A stretch of 64,000 nt of DNA, from contig NZ_JAEHOB010000001.1 of NCBI RefSeq assembly GCF_016464705.1, positions 434,001 through 498,000 of the forward strand, in the 5' to 3' direction. The DNA is from Qaidamihabitans albus. Lineage in GTDB: Bacteria; Actinomycetota; Actinomycetes; Mycobacteriales; Pseudonocardiaceae. The translations under genes and the position numbers were made by a program. The notes below the pieces were generated by a model. The model saw only the letters and a list, made by a program, of their open reading frames with translations. It was not told the DNA's origin and made no database searches. This document shows positions 33,430-42,710 of the stretch, piece after piece (the stretch's first letter is position 1; each line of letters begins with the position of its first letter).

Positions 33430-34616
33430 TCGCGCCGGTGCAGTCCCCGACCATCGTTCGCAGCGCACGCTCGGCCGCCAGCAGCAGTGCACCCTGCGCG
33501 CTTCACGTGGTTGGCGGATCCGCACTGCGTATTCGGTCGGTGAGCCGCCGATGCAGCTCCTGGGGTCACCCGGAGTTGCTCCCGCAGGCGAGGAGCGCGG
33601 TCGCCATCGCGCTCCAGCGGCCGCTGGTAGCAGGCGGCGGCGTGCGCCAACCGCTCCAGCAGGTCGGCGAAGGTGTCGTCGAAAGCGCCGTCGAGTGACT
33701 TCGCCGTGTCTTCGGTGTCCTCTGTGCCCTCGGTGTCGTCTGTGTCCTTGTGTTGTCCGGATTCTCCGCATGCCCGGCCGCGATCAGCGTGTCGGTGATG
33801 TGCTGCACCTGCTTGGTGACCTCGTGCAGCGCCGAAATGGCGCTCTCGTACTCGGACGGGACCGTGACTCGGCGCCGTCGCCACGGCAGCAGCCTGCGGG
33901 GTTGAACCAGGTGCTCTCGCGGCCCAGCGGGCGGTCTCCTCGGCGTACCTGGCGGTGGTCTCCAAACCGCGTGCCTGGGACAGCCAGCCCCTGGCGTCCC
34001 CCCGGTCCAGCTGTCGCGCAGTCCCCCGGCGATCGTGCGCAGGAGCCGCTCGACCTCCCTGCTCGTCCCTTCGACGCTGCGGTGGGTACTGCGCTGGTGC
34101 ATGGGCGGGATGACGAGGAGGTTGACGGCGACGCCGACCGCGGCGCCGAGGCTGGTCTCCAGGACGCGCAGCAGCAGGTAGCCGACGTTGTCGGCGGTCC
34201 CGTAGGTGAGCATGAGCAGCGCAGTGACGCCGACCCAGATACCGCTGCCACCGAGCCAGCGCCACTGCCCCCCCCACCGCCATGCCGACGAAGACGGCGA
34301 CCAGGAGCGCGACCCGCCTGCTGCGGGATCAGCTTGATCGTGCCGAACGCCGGCAGTACACCGAGTGCCAGGGCCGCACCTCATGCACGGCATTGGTCAT
34401 GGGCCGGTACACGGTCTCGCTCATCATGAAGACGGCGGCGTAGGGCGCGATGAACGACTGCGAGGGGTCGACCTGCTGTGCGACCAGCCACGCGATCACC
34501 GCGGCTACCGCCATCTTGGCGGCCTGGATGGACCCTTCGCGTTCCCGGCCGGACTCCCGGACCGCCTGCCTCACCCACCGGGCCGGGGCCAGCAGCCGCG
34601 CGGCGGCGATCATCAC
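33430..34616 (-). pseudogene. Multiply frameshifted FUSC-type (aromatic acid exporter-like) membrane protein gene
   Basis: Reading 3' to 5' on the plus strand, one FUSC protein is scattered over several frames. The N-terminus (ARWVRQAVRESGREREGSIQAAKMAVAAVIAWLVAQ, from 34616) is followed in other frames by GIWVGVTALLMLTYGTADNVGYLLLRVLE and then ISALHEVTKQVQHITDTLIAAG. The tail (FADLLERLAHAAACYQRPL) is again shifted. At least four frame changes are needed, one close to a run of eight or so C's near 34268-34275. Intact relatives are about 350-400 residues. Decay or homopolymer errors both fit. Confidence 0.7.
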
Positions 34617-34759
34617 GGTGCGGCCGGGCCGAGGAGGGGCATTGTGCTGGCAACCCGCCGGCTCGCCACCCGAACCCGGCGCCGTTGTGTTTGGGTTCGC
34701 GCCGATCGGTTATTCCGGTCGTGAACGGAGTGTCCGTTTCGAGGCGAAGGGGGACAGCG

Positions 34760-35209
34760 GTGACCGACGCAAGGGCGACCCGGCAGCGGACGAGGCCGGT
34801 ACAGCCGATTGCCGCGGCGGTGGGCGCGGTGTTCGTGGTGGTCGGCGTGCTGGGCTTCATCCCCGGCGTGACGGCGGACTACGACCAGCTCGGCTTCGCC
34901 GGACCCGGCTCGGCGGCGATGCTGTTCGGCGTGTTCGCCGTCTCGGTGCTGCACAACATCGTGCACCTGCTGTTCGGCGTGGTCGGCCTGGCGGCGGCGC
35001 GCTCGGCGGCTGTTTCGCGGGCGTTCCTGGTCATTGGCGGTGGTGTCTACCTGCTGCTGTGGGTCTACGGGCTGGCGATCGACCTCTCCAGCAGCGCCAA
35101 CTTCGTGCCCCTGAACACCGCCGACAACTGGCTGCATCTCGGGCTGGGCGTCGGCATGATCGGGCTGGGCCTGCTCGGCACGGCGATCGAGCGAACGAAG
35201 ATCGGCTAG
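34760..35209 (+). CDS. DUF4383 membrane protein
   Basis: 149 residues from GTG 34760, with AAGGGGGA upstream. Four transmembrane helices (about 15-37, 55-80, 88-110 and 125-145). The segment GFAGPGSAAMLFGVFAVSVLHNIVHLLFGVVGLAAARS, with conserved His-Asn-His, and LNTADNWLHLGLG are DUF4383 hallmarks. Function unknown; common in actinobacteria. It ends 28 bases before palindrome copy 3. Confidence 0.88.
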   Translation: MTDARATRQRTRPVQPIAAAVGAVFVVVGVLGFIPGVTADYDQLGFAGPGSAAMLFGVFAVSVLHNIVHLLFGVVGLAAARSAAVSRAFLVIGGGVYLLLWVYGLAIDLSSSANFVPLNTADNWLHLGLGVGMIGLGLLGTAIERTKIG

Positions 35210-35236
35210 CCCCCCCCGTTTCCCCTGGTCACCACT

Positions 35237-35280
35237 CGTGAGTGCGCACGCGAGTTAGAACTCGCGCGCGCACTCACGAG
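35237..35280. repeat. Dispersed palindrome, copy 3 (44 bp)
   Basis: Outer arms and core (CGAGTT, AG, AACTCG) are intact; the right variable segment has lost two bases. It lies between convergent genes and contains the TGA stop of the carbamoyltransferase gene. Confidence 0.9.
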
Positions 35281-36827
35281 CTTTGCCGGCGCCGGTACCA
35301 GGTGTCACCGACCACCATGTCGGTCAACGACCTGCTCTCGCAGTACTCGACCAGGTCGGACATGCGGTTGATGAACCCGCTGCCGTTGAAGTTCAGCGAC
35401 GTGTTGCACAGCATTCCGGTGCCGCATTCGTCGGCGAACGCGGTGAGCAGTTCGTGCAGGCGCCCGTTCGTGACGGCGCCCACCGTCTGCGCCCGCGCCG
35501 TGCCGTCCACGTGGGTGACCGCGCCGAACTCCGCCGAGCGCAAACGCTGGAAATACAGCATGTAAGGATCGCGCAACGGTGTCGCGAACACCATGTCGAG
35601 GTCCTCCTCGCGGCAGCACGGCGCGATCGGCCGGTAGTCCTCCCGCTGCTTGATGGCGTTCAGCCGGTCGCGCGTTCCCGGGTGGAACGGTTCAGCGAGC
35701 AGTGAGCGGTTTCCCAGCGCCCGCGGGCCGATCTCCCACCTGCCCTGCACCCAGGCGACGATGCGACCGCGCGCGAGCGCGCCGGCGAGTTCCCGGTGAT
35801 CAAGCCTCGTCGCCGTCCAGCGCGCCGGGTCGGGGGTGCGGTCGTGCTGGAACTCCAGTCCGCTGTAGACGTCCCAGCCGATGTGCGGATCGCCCTGGAT
35901 GGTGCACAGTGCGTCGATCGCGGTGCCGATGGCCGAGCCGGAGTCGTTGGTGCACGGCGGGACGAACACCGACGAGAAGTAACCGTCACGCCGCCAGCGC
36001 TCGTTCCAATCGCAGTTGAGCCCGCAACCGCCGGAGATCCGCAGCGGAATGCCCGGCGGCAGCTCCTCTTTCGCCGCCTGGGCGAAGATCTGGTAGATGC
36101 GCTCGGTGAGCAGCGCCGCGGCGTGCTTCGCCACCTCGGACTCCACGCCCGCGTTGTACACGGGCGAGTCGCGGAAGGCCTCCTTCGGCGCCGGGTAGAC
36201 GTCGTCCATCGAGAGAATTCCCTCGACCGTGCCTGCGATCGCCGGATCTCTCTCGTCCGCCTCGCCGTAGGCCGCCAGCGCCATGAGCTTTCCGCTGACC
36301 CCGAGATCCGGCACCGCGCCGCGGTCGGGAAACGTGGGATCGGCGAGCGCGAACAGGAACGCGTAGCGGGCGCCGGGCGCCGACAGCACGGGAATCTCGC
36401 GTCGCACCCGGAAATGCTCGTCGACCAGGTAGAAGCTTCCGGTCACGCCCTCCCACACCAGGACCGCCTGTTCCTGTGGCCGGGCCAACCGGGGTGCCAT
36501 GCCCAGCGCCATCATGATGTGCGAGCGGACGTGTGACGACGAGAAGTACTCGGCCGGGTGACCGAACCAGCTCGTCCGGCGCCGTACGGGTTCATCGACG
36601 CCGTGGTAGCCGGCCGCGATCGGCTGCCTGCCGGTCTGCCAGCCACCGACGGCGACCACGTCGGGTGGTGCGCCGACCCGTTCGGCAAGGCCGAGAAGTG
36701 TGCTCGGGGTGAACGCAGAGTTCCGCGGGAACGAGTCCTTCTCCGACTCCAGGGAGAGCTCCAGTCTCCGGTCGTCGATGACGGCGACGCCGCCGTCGTG
36801 GCCCGGTTTGAAGGCCGCTACCAGCAC
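35274..36827 (-). CDS. CmcH/NodU-type O-carbamoyltransferase
   Basis: 517-residue enzyme that would transfer a carbamoyl group from carbamoyl phosphate, through carbamoyl-adenylate, to a hydroxyl of a small molecule. The N-terminal Kae1-like domain starts AAFKPGHDGGVAVIDD and includes the His pair in HVRSHIMMALG. The C-terminal domain carries GRWEIGPRALGNRSLLA and REDYRPIAPC, the NodU/TobZ signature, and MLCNTSLNFNGSG. Length and the opening LESEKDSFPR resemble 3-hydroxymethylcephem carbamoyltransferase (CmcH), but no beta-lactam genes are near. Divergent from an ATP-grasp gene across 149 bases. The final residues RQSS and the stop lie at palindrome copy 3. Confidence 0.85.
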   Translation of the reverse strand: MLVAAFKPGHDGGVAVIDDRRLELSLESEKDSFPRNSAFTPSTLLGLAERVGAPPDVVAVGGWQTGRQPIAAGYHGVDEPVRRRTSWFGHPAEYFSSSHVRSHIMMALGMAPRLARPQEQAVLVWEGVTGSFYLVDEHFRVRREIPVLSAPGARYAFLFALADPTFPDRGAVPDLGVSGKLMALAAYGEADERDPAIAGTVEGILSMDDVYPAPKEAFRDSPVYNAGVESEVAKHAAALLTERIYQIFAQAAKEELPPGIPLRISGGCGLNCDWNERWRRDGYFSSVFVPPCTNDSGSAIGTAIDALCTIQGDPHIGWDVYSGLEFQHDRTPDPARWTATRLDHRELAGALARGRIVAWVQGRWEIGPRALGNRSLLAEPFHPGTRDRLNAIKQREDYRPIAPCCREEDLDMVFATPLRDPYMLYFQRLRSAEFGAVTHVDGTARAQTVGAVTNGRLHELLTAFADECGTGMLCNTSLNFNGSGFINRMSDLVEYCESRSLTDMVVGDTWYRRRQSS

Positions 36828-36976
36828 CTCTGATCACTTCCCTGCTCTCGGCGACGGCGAGTCCTCCGTGGGTCGTACCCACGGTGCCGTCCGTCAAACG
36901 GTCGTCGCCGTGCGTGCACGGGGTTTAGCGATCACGCGTCGTGGGATGTCTGAGTGGGACGAACAAAGGAGCGACA

Positions 36977-38260
36977 GTGAGCCAGATCGACGTTTTCGTG
37001 CTTGGCCTCGACGACGCCAATATGCGGACGTTGCACGATGTGCCTGGATCCGTGCATTACCGTTTCCACGGCCTGCTCAGCGTCGAGGAGGTTCAGAGCG
37101 GCGAGATCCCGGTGGCCGACCTGATCGAAAAGGCCGAGCGGCAACTCGACGAGTTCGACGGTGAGATCGGCGCCATCATCGGCTACTGGGACTTCCCGGT
37201 CAGCACGATGGTGCCGATCCTGTGCCGCAGGTACGGCCTGCCGAGCGCCGACCTGGAGCCGGTCGTCAAGTGTGAGCACAAGTACTGGAGCAGGCTCGAA
37301 CAGCAGAACGTGATCGACGAGTACCCGAGCTTCGCGGTGGTCGACCTGGCGGATCCCCGGCGCCCGGAGAACGTCGGCTATCCGATGTGGCTGAAGCCGG
37401 TGAAGTCCTTCTCGTCCGAACTGGCCTTCAAGGTGTCCGACGACACGGAATTCGGCGACGCGGCGCGGGAGATGGCCGAGGGCATCGACCGCGTCGGCAA
37501 GCCTTTTGAGACGATCATGGAACGCCTGGATCTCCCGCCGGAGATCGCCGAGGTCGGCGGGCAGGCGTGTCTCGCGGAAGAGGCGATGAGCGGTCAGCAG
37601 GCCGCCACGGAGGGCTACGTCTACAACGGTGACATCGTGGTGTACGGCACGCTCGACTCGCTGAACTACCCCGGCACGTCGTCCTTCCAGCGGCACCAGT
37701 ACCCCTCGCAGCTGCCGGAGCCGATGGTGCGCAGGATGCGTGCGGTCTCCGAGAAGGTCATCCGGCAGGTCGGACTGGACAACAGCACCTTCAGTATCGA
37801 GTTCTTCTGCCGCCGGGACACCGGTGACGTCCGTCTACTGGAGATAAACGCCCGGCACTCGCAGTCGCATGCCGAGCTCTTCGAGTACGTCGACGGGGTG
37901 CCGAACCACTACTGCATGCTCAGCCTCGGCCTCGGCCGCGACCCGGCGCTGCCGAGCCGCGAGGGTCCGTACGCCCTCGCCGCCAAGTGGTACTACCGCC
38001 GCTTCGGCGACGCGCTGGTCGAGCGGGTGCCGACCGGACAGGAGATCGCGGACCTCGGCGGGCGCATCCCCGGCGTGGTCGTCGACGTCCAGGCGCCCGA
38101 GGGGCGGCGGTTGTCGACGATGCCGGCGCAGGACAGCTACAGCTACGAGCTCGCCTACATCTACGTGGGTGCCGACGACGAGGAAGAGCTCGAGCGCAAG
38201 TACGAGCAGGCGGTGGCGGCGCTGCACTTCGAGTTCTCGGACGGGGAGGAGATCGGCTAG
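36977..38260 (+). CDS. ATP-grasp carboxylate-amine ligase, unknown substrate
   Basis: 427-residue ATP-grasp enzyme, which would join an amine to an acyl phosphate. The central region has the ATP-binding pattern (YPMWLKPVKSFSSELAFKV with the ATP lysine near residue 140). The C-terminal part has the metal-binding SIEFFCR and DVRLLEINARHSQSHAEL motifs. GTG 36977 follows AAAGGAG. The next gene begins at the base after its stop, so ligase and hydrolase are co-expressed. Closest in layout to peptide or amino-acid ligases, not to D-Ala-D-Ala ligase; substrate unknown. Confidence 0.8.
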   Translation: MSQIDVFVLGLDDANMRTLHDVPGSVHYRFHGLLSVEEVQSGEIPVADLIEKAERQLDEFDGEIGAIIGYWDFPVSTMVPILCRRYGLPSADLEPVVKCEHKYWSRLEQQNVIDEYPSFAVVDLADPRRPENVGYPMWLKPVKSFSSELAFKVSDDTEFGDAAREMAEGIDRVGKPFETIMERLDLPPEIAEVGGQACLAEEAMSGQQAATEGYVYNGDIVVYGTLDSLNYPGTSSFQRHQYPSQLPEPMVRRMRAVSEKVIRQVGLDNSTFSIEFFCRRDTGDVRLLEINARHSQSHAELFEYVDGVPNHYCMLSLGLGRDPALPSREGPYALAAKWYYRRFGDALVERVPTGQEIADLGGRIPGVVVDVQAPEGRRLSTMPAQDSYSYELAYIYVGADDEEELERKYEQAVAALHFEFSDGEEIG

Positions 38261-40285
38261 ATGCGGACGGTCGGTTCACTGCCGTACGAGGTGCACGAGG
38301 ACGAGCACGTCTGGATTCCGGTCGCCGACGGCACCCGGCTCGCCGCGCGGATCTGGCGCCCGGTGTCCTCCGACGTGGAGCCGGTTCCCGGTGTGCTGGA
38401 GTACCTGCCGTATCGCAAGCGGGATCTGACCGCGTGGCGTGACTCGATCCATCACCCCTACCTCGCCGGACACGGTTACGCGTGCGTCCGGGTGGACATC
38501 AGGGGGACCGGTGAATCGGAGGGGGTCCTCCTCGACGAGTACCTGGAACAGGAACAGCTCGATGGCGAGGACGTGCTCGCGTGGATCGCCGCGCAACCGT
38601 GGTGCGACGGCCGGCTGGGAATGATGGGCATCTCCTGGGGCGGCTTCAACTCCCTGCAGCTGGCTGCGCGCAAACCGCCGGCCCTGCGAGCGATCGCGAT
38701 ATCGTCGTTCACCGACGATCGCTACGCCGACGACATGCACTACATGGGTGGTTGCCTGCTGTCGGACAACCTTGCCGAGGCGGGCACGATGTTCGCGCAC
38801 GGCACGCTTCCGCCCGATCCGGCGCTCGTCGGCGAGCGGTGGCGGAGCATGTGGCACGAGCGGTTGCGCGAGAGTGGCCCGTGGGCGGACGAGTGGCTCA
38901 GCCACCAGGTCCGGGACAGCTACTGGAAGCACGCCTCGGTGTGCGAAAGCTACTCCGACGTCGCCGTACCGGTGCTCGCGTCGAGTGGCTGGGCCGACGG
39001 CTACTCCAACGCCGTCCTCCGTGTGCTCGAGAACCTCCACGTTCCGCGCAAGGGGCTCATCGGTCCGTGGTCGCACAGGTACCCGCATCTCGGCGAGCCG
39101 GGCCCTGCCGTGGGCTACCTGCAGGAGCTGGTGCGGTGGTGGGATCACTGGCTCAAGGACGCCGACAACGGTGCCCTGGACGGGCCGATGTTGCAGGCCT
39201 GGATGCAGGACAGCGTGCCGCCCTCGACATCCTATGAGGACCGTCCAGGACGCTGGGTCGGCGAGCACGAGTGGCCTTCACCGCGGGTCACGGTGGCCGA
39301 GTACCCGCTGGCGAAGCGCCGCATCGGCACGCGTGAGGAACAGGTCCGGGAGGAGGCGCTCACCATCTCCTCACCGCTCTCGGTCGGGCAGTACGCCGGC
39401 AAGTGGGCCTCCTACAACGCGCCGCCGGACCTGCCCTACGACCAGCGCGAGGAGGACGGTGGATCGCTCGTCTTCGACAGTGAGGCGCTCACCGAGACCG
39501 TCGAGATCCTCGGCGCTCCGACGGTCACACTGGAACTGACGTCGGACAAGCCGGTGGCCATGGTGGCAGCCCGGCTCTCCGACGTCGGTGAGGACGGCCG
39601 CGCCACCCGGGTCAGCTACGGGTTGCTCAATCTCACCCACCGCGACGGCAACGAACGGCCGGAACCGCTCGAACCCGGACAGCGGTACCGGGTCACGTTC
39701 ATGCTCAACGGAGTCGCGCAGTCCTTCCCTCCGGGACACCGGATCCGGCTATCACTGTCCACTTCGTACTGGCCGCTGGCGTGGCCGCCACCCGAGCCGG
39801 TGCTGCTCTCGGTGTTCACCGGGCAGAGCTCGCTGAGCCTGCCGATCCGGCCGATCCCCGAGGACGGGGACGTTCCGGTGCGGCCGCTCGGCGAGCCCGA
39901 GGGAAGTGAGCCGATCCCGATGACCCAGGTGCGCCCCGCCGAGCACTCGTGGACCGTCCGACGGGAGCTGACCGACTACCGGGCGGCGCTGGAGATCGTG
40001 AAGGACAACGGGACGGTCCGCTTCGACGACATCGACCTCGACATCGCCAAGCGGGTCCTCGAGACCTACGCCTGGGTGGCAGGCGACTTCTCCTCGGTGC
40101 GCGGCGAGACCCACTGGTCGGTGACCCTTTCCCGCGGCGACTGGGTCGCCACGACGGTGACCCGGACGACACTGACGTGCACGCCGGCGGACCTGCGCCT
40201 GCACGCGCGGCTCGACGCCTACGAGGGCGACGAGCGGGTGTTCTCCCGCAACTGGCGGCGGACGATCCCGCGCAACCTGATTTGA
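38261..40285 (+). CDS. CocE/NonD-family hydrolase (X-Pro dipeptidyl-peptidase-like)
   Basis: 674-residue serine hydrolase. The alpha/beta-hydrolase domain has VDIRGTGESEG and the nucleophile elbow GISWGGFN (Ser near residue 125). A lid region follows, then the C-terminal jelly-roll domain of the PepX/CocE family (ITSKPVAMVAARLSDVGEDG-like segment, GHRIRLSLSTSYWPLAWPPPEP). Known members cleave X-Pro dipeptides, cocaine or glutaryl-7-ACA esters and amides. No signal peptide, so cytoplasmic. The ATG directly abuts the ATP-grasp stop. May trim or release the ligase product. Confidence 0.87.
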   Translation: MRTVGSLPYEVHEDEHVWIPVADGTRLAARIWRPVSSDVEPVPGVLEYLPYRKRDLTAWRDSIHHPYLAGHGYACVRVDIRGTGESEGVLLDEYLEQEQLDGEDVLAWIAAQPWCDGRLGMMGISWGGFNSLQLAARKPPALRAIAISSFTDDRYADDMHYMGGCLLSDNLAEAGTMFAHGTLPPDPALVGERWRSMWHERLRESGPWADEWLSHQVRDSYWKHASVCESYSDVAVPVLASSGWADGYSNAVLRVLENLHVPRKGLIGPWSHRYPHLGEPGPAVGYLQELVRWWDHWLKDADNGALDGPMLQAWMQDSVPPSTSYEDRPGRWVGEHEWPSPRVTVAEYPLAKRRIGTREEQVREEALTISSPLSVGQYAGKWASYNAPPDLPYDQREEDGGSLVFDSEALTETVEILGAPTVTLELTSDKPVAMVAARLSDVGEDGRATRVSYGLLNLTHRDGNERPEPLEPGQRYRVTFMLNGVAQSFPPGHRIRLSLSTSYWPLAWPPPEPVLLSVFTGQSSLSLPIRPIPEDGDVPVRPLGEPEGSEPIPMTQVRPAEHSWTVRRELTDYRAALEIVKDNGTVRFDDIDLDIAKRVLETYAWVAGDFSSVRGETHWSVTLSRGDWVATTVTRTTLTCTPADLRLHARLDAYEGDERVFSRNWRRTIPRNLI

Positions 40286-40296
40286 GGGCAGGGACA

Positions 40297-41211
40297 TTGA
40301 CCGGCGGCATCAGTATGCAGGCGCTCGCGTTCATCGTGAAGCTGCGCCTGTCACGGGCGAAACGGACGTATGCCGATCTGGACGAGCTGTACGCGAGTAT
40401 CGAGCGGAGCCGGCGGACCGATCCCGCCCGGCCGCCCGCGCGTGTCCGGCGCGAGGTGTCGGTGAGCTGCACCGAGGTCCTCGGCCGGCCCTGTTACACC
40501 TTCGCGCCGTTCGCGCGGAGCAGCGGCAGGCACGTGCTGTACTTCCACGGCGGGGCGTACGTGCACCAGATCCAGAACGACCACTGGTGGTTCCTCGTCC
40601 GGTTGGTCCAACGCACCGGCTGCACGGTCACGGCGCCGATCTATCCTCTCGCGCCCGCACACACCTGCGAGCAGACGGTCGCCATGGTGAAGGAGGCCTA
40701 CGACGTCTTCCTCGGTGACCGCGATCCGGACCAGCAGGTCGTCATGGGCGACTCGGCGGGCGCGGCGCTCACGCTCGCGCTGGCCGAGTCTCTTGAGGAG
40801 GCGGGCAGGCCACAGCCCAAGGAGCTTGTGCTGATCTCGCCGTGGCTGGACGTCACCATGACCGATCCGGTGCTGCCCGAACTCGACCGCCGCGATCCCC
40901 ATCTGGCCGTGGCCGGGCTGCGGGAGGCCGGATGGCTCTACGCGGGCGACCGCGATCGGCGTGACCCCGTGGTCAGTCCGCTGTTCGGGCCGCTGTCCGC
41001 GCTGGGCCGGGTCAGCGTCTTCATCGGGACGCGAGACGTGCTGCTCGCCGACGCCCGGCGGCTCCGCGAGCTGGCGGAGGGGCGCGGGGTGCCGATCGAG
41101 TACCACGAGTACCAGCACATGTTCCACGTCTGGCCGATCGCGGACATCCCCGAGGGCAGGCGGGCCGCCGAACGCATCGCGCATCTGGTCACCCGACCGG
41201 CGCTTAGTTGA
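40297..41211 (+). CDS. HSL-type alpha/beta hydrolase
   Basis: About 304 residues from TTG 40297 (GAGGGCAGGG upstream) or 298 from ATG 40315. The hormone-sensitive-lipase class is shown by the oxyanion motif YFHGGAYVH, the nucleophile GDSAGAAL and the catalytic His near HMFHVWP. Members hydrolyse short acyl esters or steryl acetates. It closes the ATP-grasp/CocE run with 11 bases spacing, giving the cluster two different hydrolases. Specificity unknown. Confidence 0.82.
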   Translation: MTGGISMQALAFIVKLRLSRAKRTYADLDELYASIERSRRTDPARPPARVRREVSVSCTEVLGRPCYTFAPFARSSGRHVLYFHGGAYVHQIQNDHWWFLVRLVQRTGCTVTAPIYPLAPAHTCEQTVAMVKEAYDVFLGDRDPDQQVVMGDSAGAALTLALAESLEEAGRPQPKELVLISPWLDVTMTDPVLPELDRRDPHLAVAGLREAGWLYAGDRDRRDPVVSPLFGPLSALGRVSVFIGTRDVLLADARRLRELAEGRGVPIEYHEYQHMFHVWPIADIPEGRRAAERIAHLVTRPALS

Positions 41212-41213
41212 TC

Positions 41214-41228
41214 TTCCGAATAATGGAA
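41214..41228. promoter_or_regulatory. Probable IclR operator upstream of the transporter gene
   Basis: TTCC, 7 bases, GGAA palindrome (full text TTCCGAATAATGGAA). It matches the site at 43484-43498 in 12 of 15 positions, including TCCGAATA and GGAA. Confidence 0.65.
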
Positions 41229-41308
41229 GGTGATTCCACAAGATAGACAGGCGGGTCTACGGTGCGGCCGCACAGTCCGCACACCGACGACCAACGGAGG
41301 TCGTGACC

Positions 41309-42694
41309 ATGCCCGCTGGGACGACGTCCCTGTCCGGCTCGGCCGGGCAGGGACGGATCACCGAAGCCGACCTGCGCCGTGCCGCCTGGGCGAGTTCGCT
41401 GGGCAGCGCACTGGAGTACTATGACTTCGCCCTCTACAGCCTCGCCTCGGCGCTGATCTTCAGCGAGCTGTTCTTCACCGGCGCCGACCCGGCCACCGGG
41501 CGAATCCTCGCCTTCGCGACCTACTTCATCGGCTTCGCCGTACGGCCCATCGGCGGCCTGTTCTTCGGCTCGCTCGGCGACCGGATCGGCCGCAAGCAGG
41601 TGCTGCTCCTGACGGTGCTGCTGATGGGCGCGGCGAGCTCGCTGATCGGCCTGCTGCCCACCTACGGCAGCGTCGGCCTCCTGGCGCCGATCCTGCTCGT
41701 CGTGCTGCGTGTCGCGCAGGGCCTCGGCGCGGGCGCCGAGCAGGCGGGCGCGGCGACGCTGATGGCCGAGTACGCGCCCCGGCAGCGGCGCGGCTTCTTC
41801 GCCTCGTTGCCGTTCATGGGAGTCCAGCTCGGCATGGTCACCGCGGCCCTGGTCTTCTTCCTGCTGCTCATCCCGAGCGAGGACATCGTGCACGGCTGGC
41901 TCTGGCGGGTCCCGTTCCTGGCGAGCGGTGTGCTGATCGCCGTGGCCCTGTGGATGCGGCTGCGGCTGAAGGAGTCGCCGTCCTTCAGCAAGCTCGCGGC
42001 CCGCGAGCAGGTGCGGGACAAGCCGCTGCGCACACTGCTGCGCACCTCCCGCCGCCCGGTGCTGGTCGGGCTGGGCCTGCGCATGGCCGAGAACGGCGGC
42101 TCCTCGATCTACCAGGCGCTTGCGGTCAGCTACGTCGTCACGGTCGCGCTGAGCGAGGCCGACTCGCCCGGCCCGATCGGGGCGATCTCGCTGGTGTTCG
42201 CCGCCGCGGTGGGAGCGGTGACGGTGCCGGTGGCCGGGCGGCTGACCGACCGCTACGGCCGGGTGCCGGTGTACCGCGGCTTCGCGCTGTTGCAGCTCGC
42301 GCTCGCCGTGCCCGCCTGGTGGATCATGAGTACCGGCCACGTCGTCGCGACGGTGGCCGTCCTTTCGGTCGCCCTCGGCGTGGGTGTGTGGGGGATGTTC
42401 GGCGCGCAGGGAGCGCTGCTGCCCGAGCTGTTCGGCGCCGCCCACCGCTACACCGGTGTCTCGGTGGCCCGCGAGTTCTCCGCCGTGGTGGCAGGCGGGG
42501 TCGCGCCGCTGGTCGGGGCCGTGCTGCTCAGCGCGTTCAACGACAGCTGGGTGCCGCTGGCCGGCTACGTGATCCTGCTGACGCTGATCACGCTGGCCAC
42601 CACGTTCGTGACGCCGGAGACGCGGGGCAGGGACCTAGACGCGGAGACCGACGCGGTCGCCGGTGAGGCCAGGTTCGCGGAGGCCGTGCGGTGA
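41309..42694 (+). CDS. MHS-type MFS transporter
   Basis: 461-residue major-facilitator protein with twelve helices. The metabolite:H+ symporter group is indicated by ASSLGSALEYYDFALYSLASAL at the first helix, GSLGDRIGRKQVLLLTV after helix 2 and RVAQGLGAGAEQAGAATLMAEYAP after helix 4. Relatives import shikimate, citrate, proline-betaine or sugar acids. ATG 41309 is preferred over GTG 41303 because GGAGG lies 8 bases before it. The shared operator ties it to the IclR gene and sugar-kinase module. Confidence 0.87.
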   Translation: MPAGTTSLSGSAGQGRITEADLRRAAWASSLGSALEYYDFALYSLASALIFSELFFTGADPATGRILAFATYFIGFAVRPIGGLFFGSLGDRIGRKQVLLLTVLLMGAASSLIGLLPTYGSVGLLAPILLVVLRVAQGLGAGAEQAGAATLMAEYAPRQRRGFFASLPFMGVQLGMVTAALVFFLLLIPSEDIVHGWLWRVPFLASGVLIAVALWMRLRLKESPSFSKLAAREQVRDKPLRTLLRTSRRPVLVGLGLRMAENGGSSIYQALAVSYVVTVALSEADSPGPIGAISLVFAAAVGAVTVPVAGRLTDRYGRVPVYRGFALLQLALAVPAWWIMSTGHVVATVAVLSVALGVGVWGMFGAQGALLPELFGAAHRYTGVSVAREFSAVVAGGVAPLVGAVLLSAFNDSWVPLAGYVILLTLITLATTFVTPETRGRDLDAETDAVAGEARFAEAVR

Positions 42695-42710
42695 GGTTGG
42701 GGCGGTGAGG

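Noticed and set aside
35274-36827. Cephamycin (beta-lactam) cluster based on the CmcH-like gene
   Set aside because: No ACV synthetase, isopenicillin N synthase, cefE/F or cmcI/J genes nearby; similarity in one gene is not enough.
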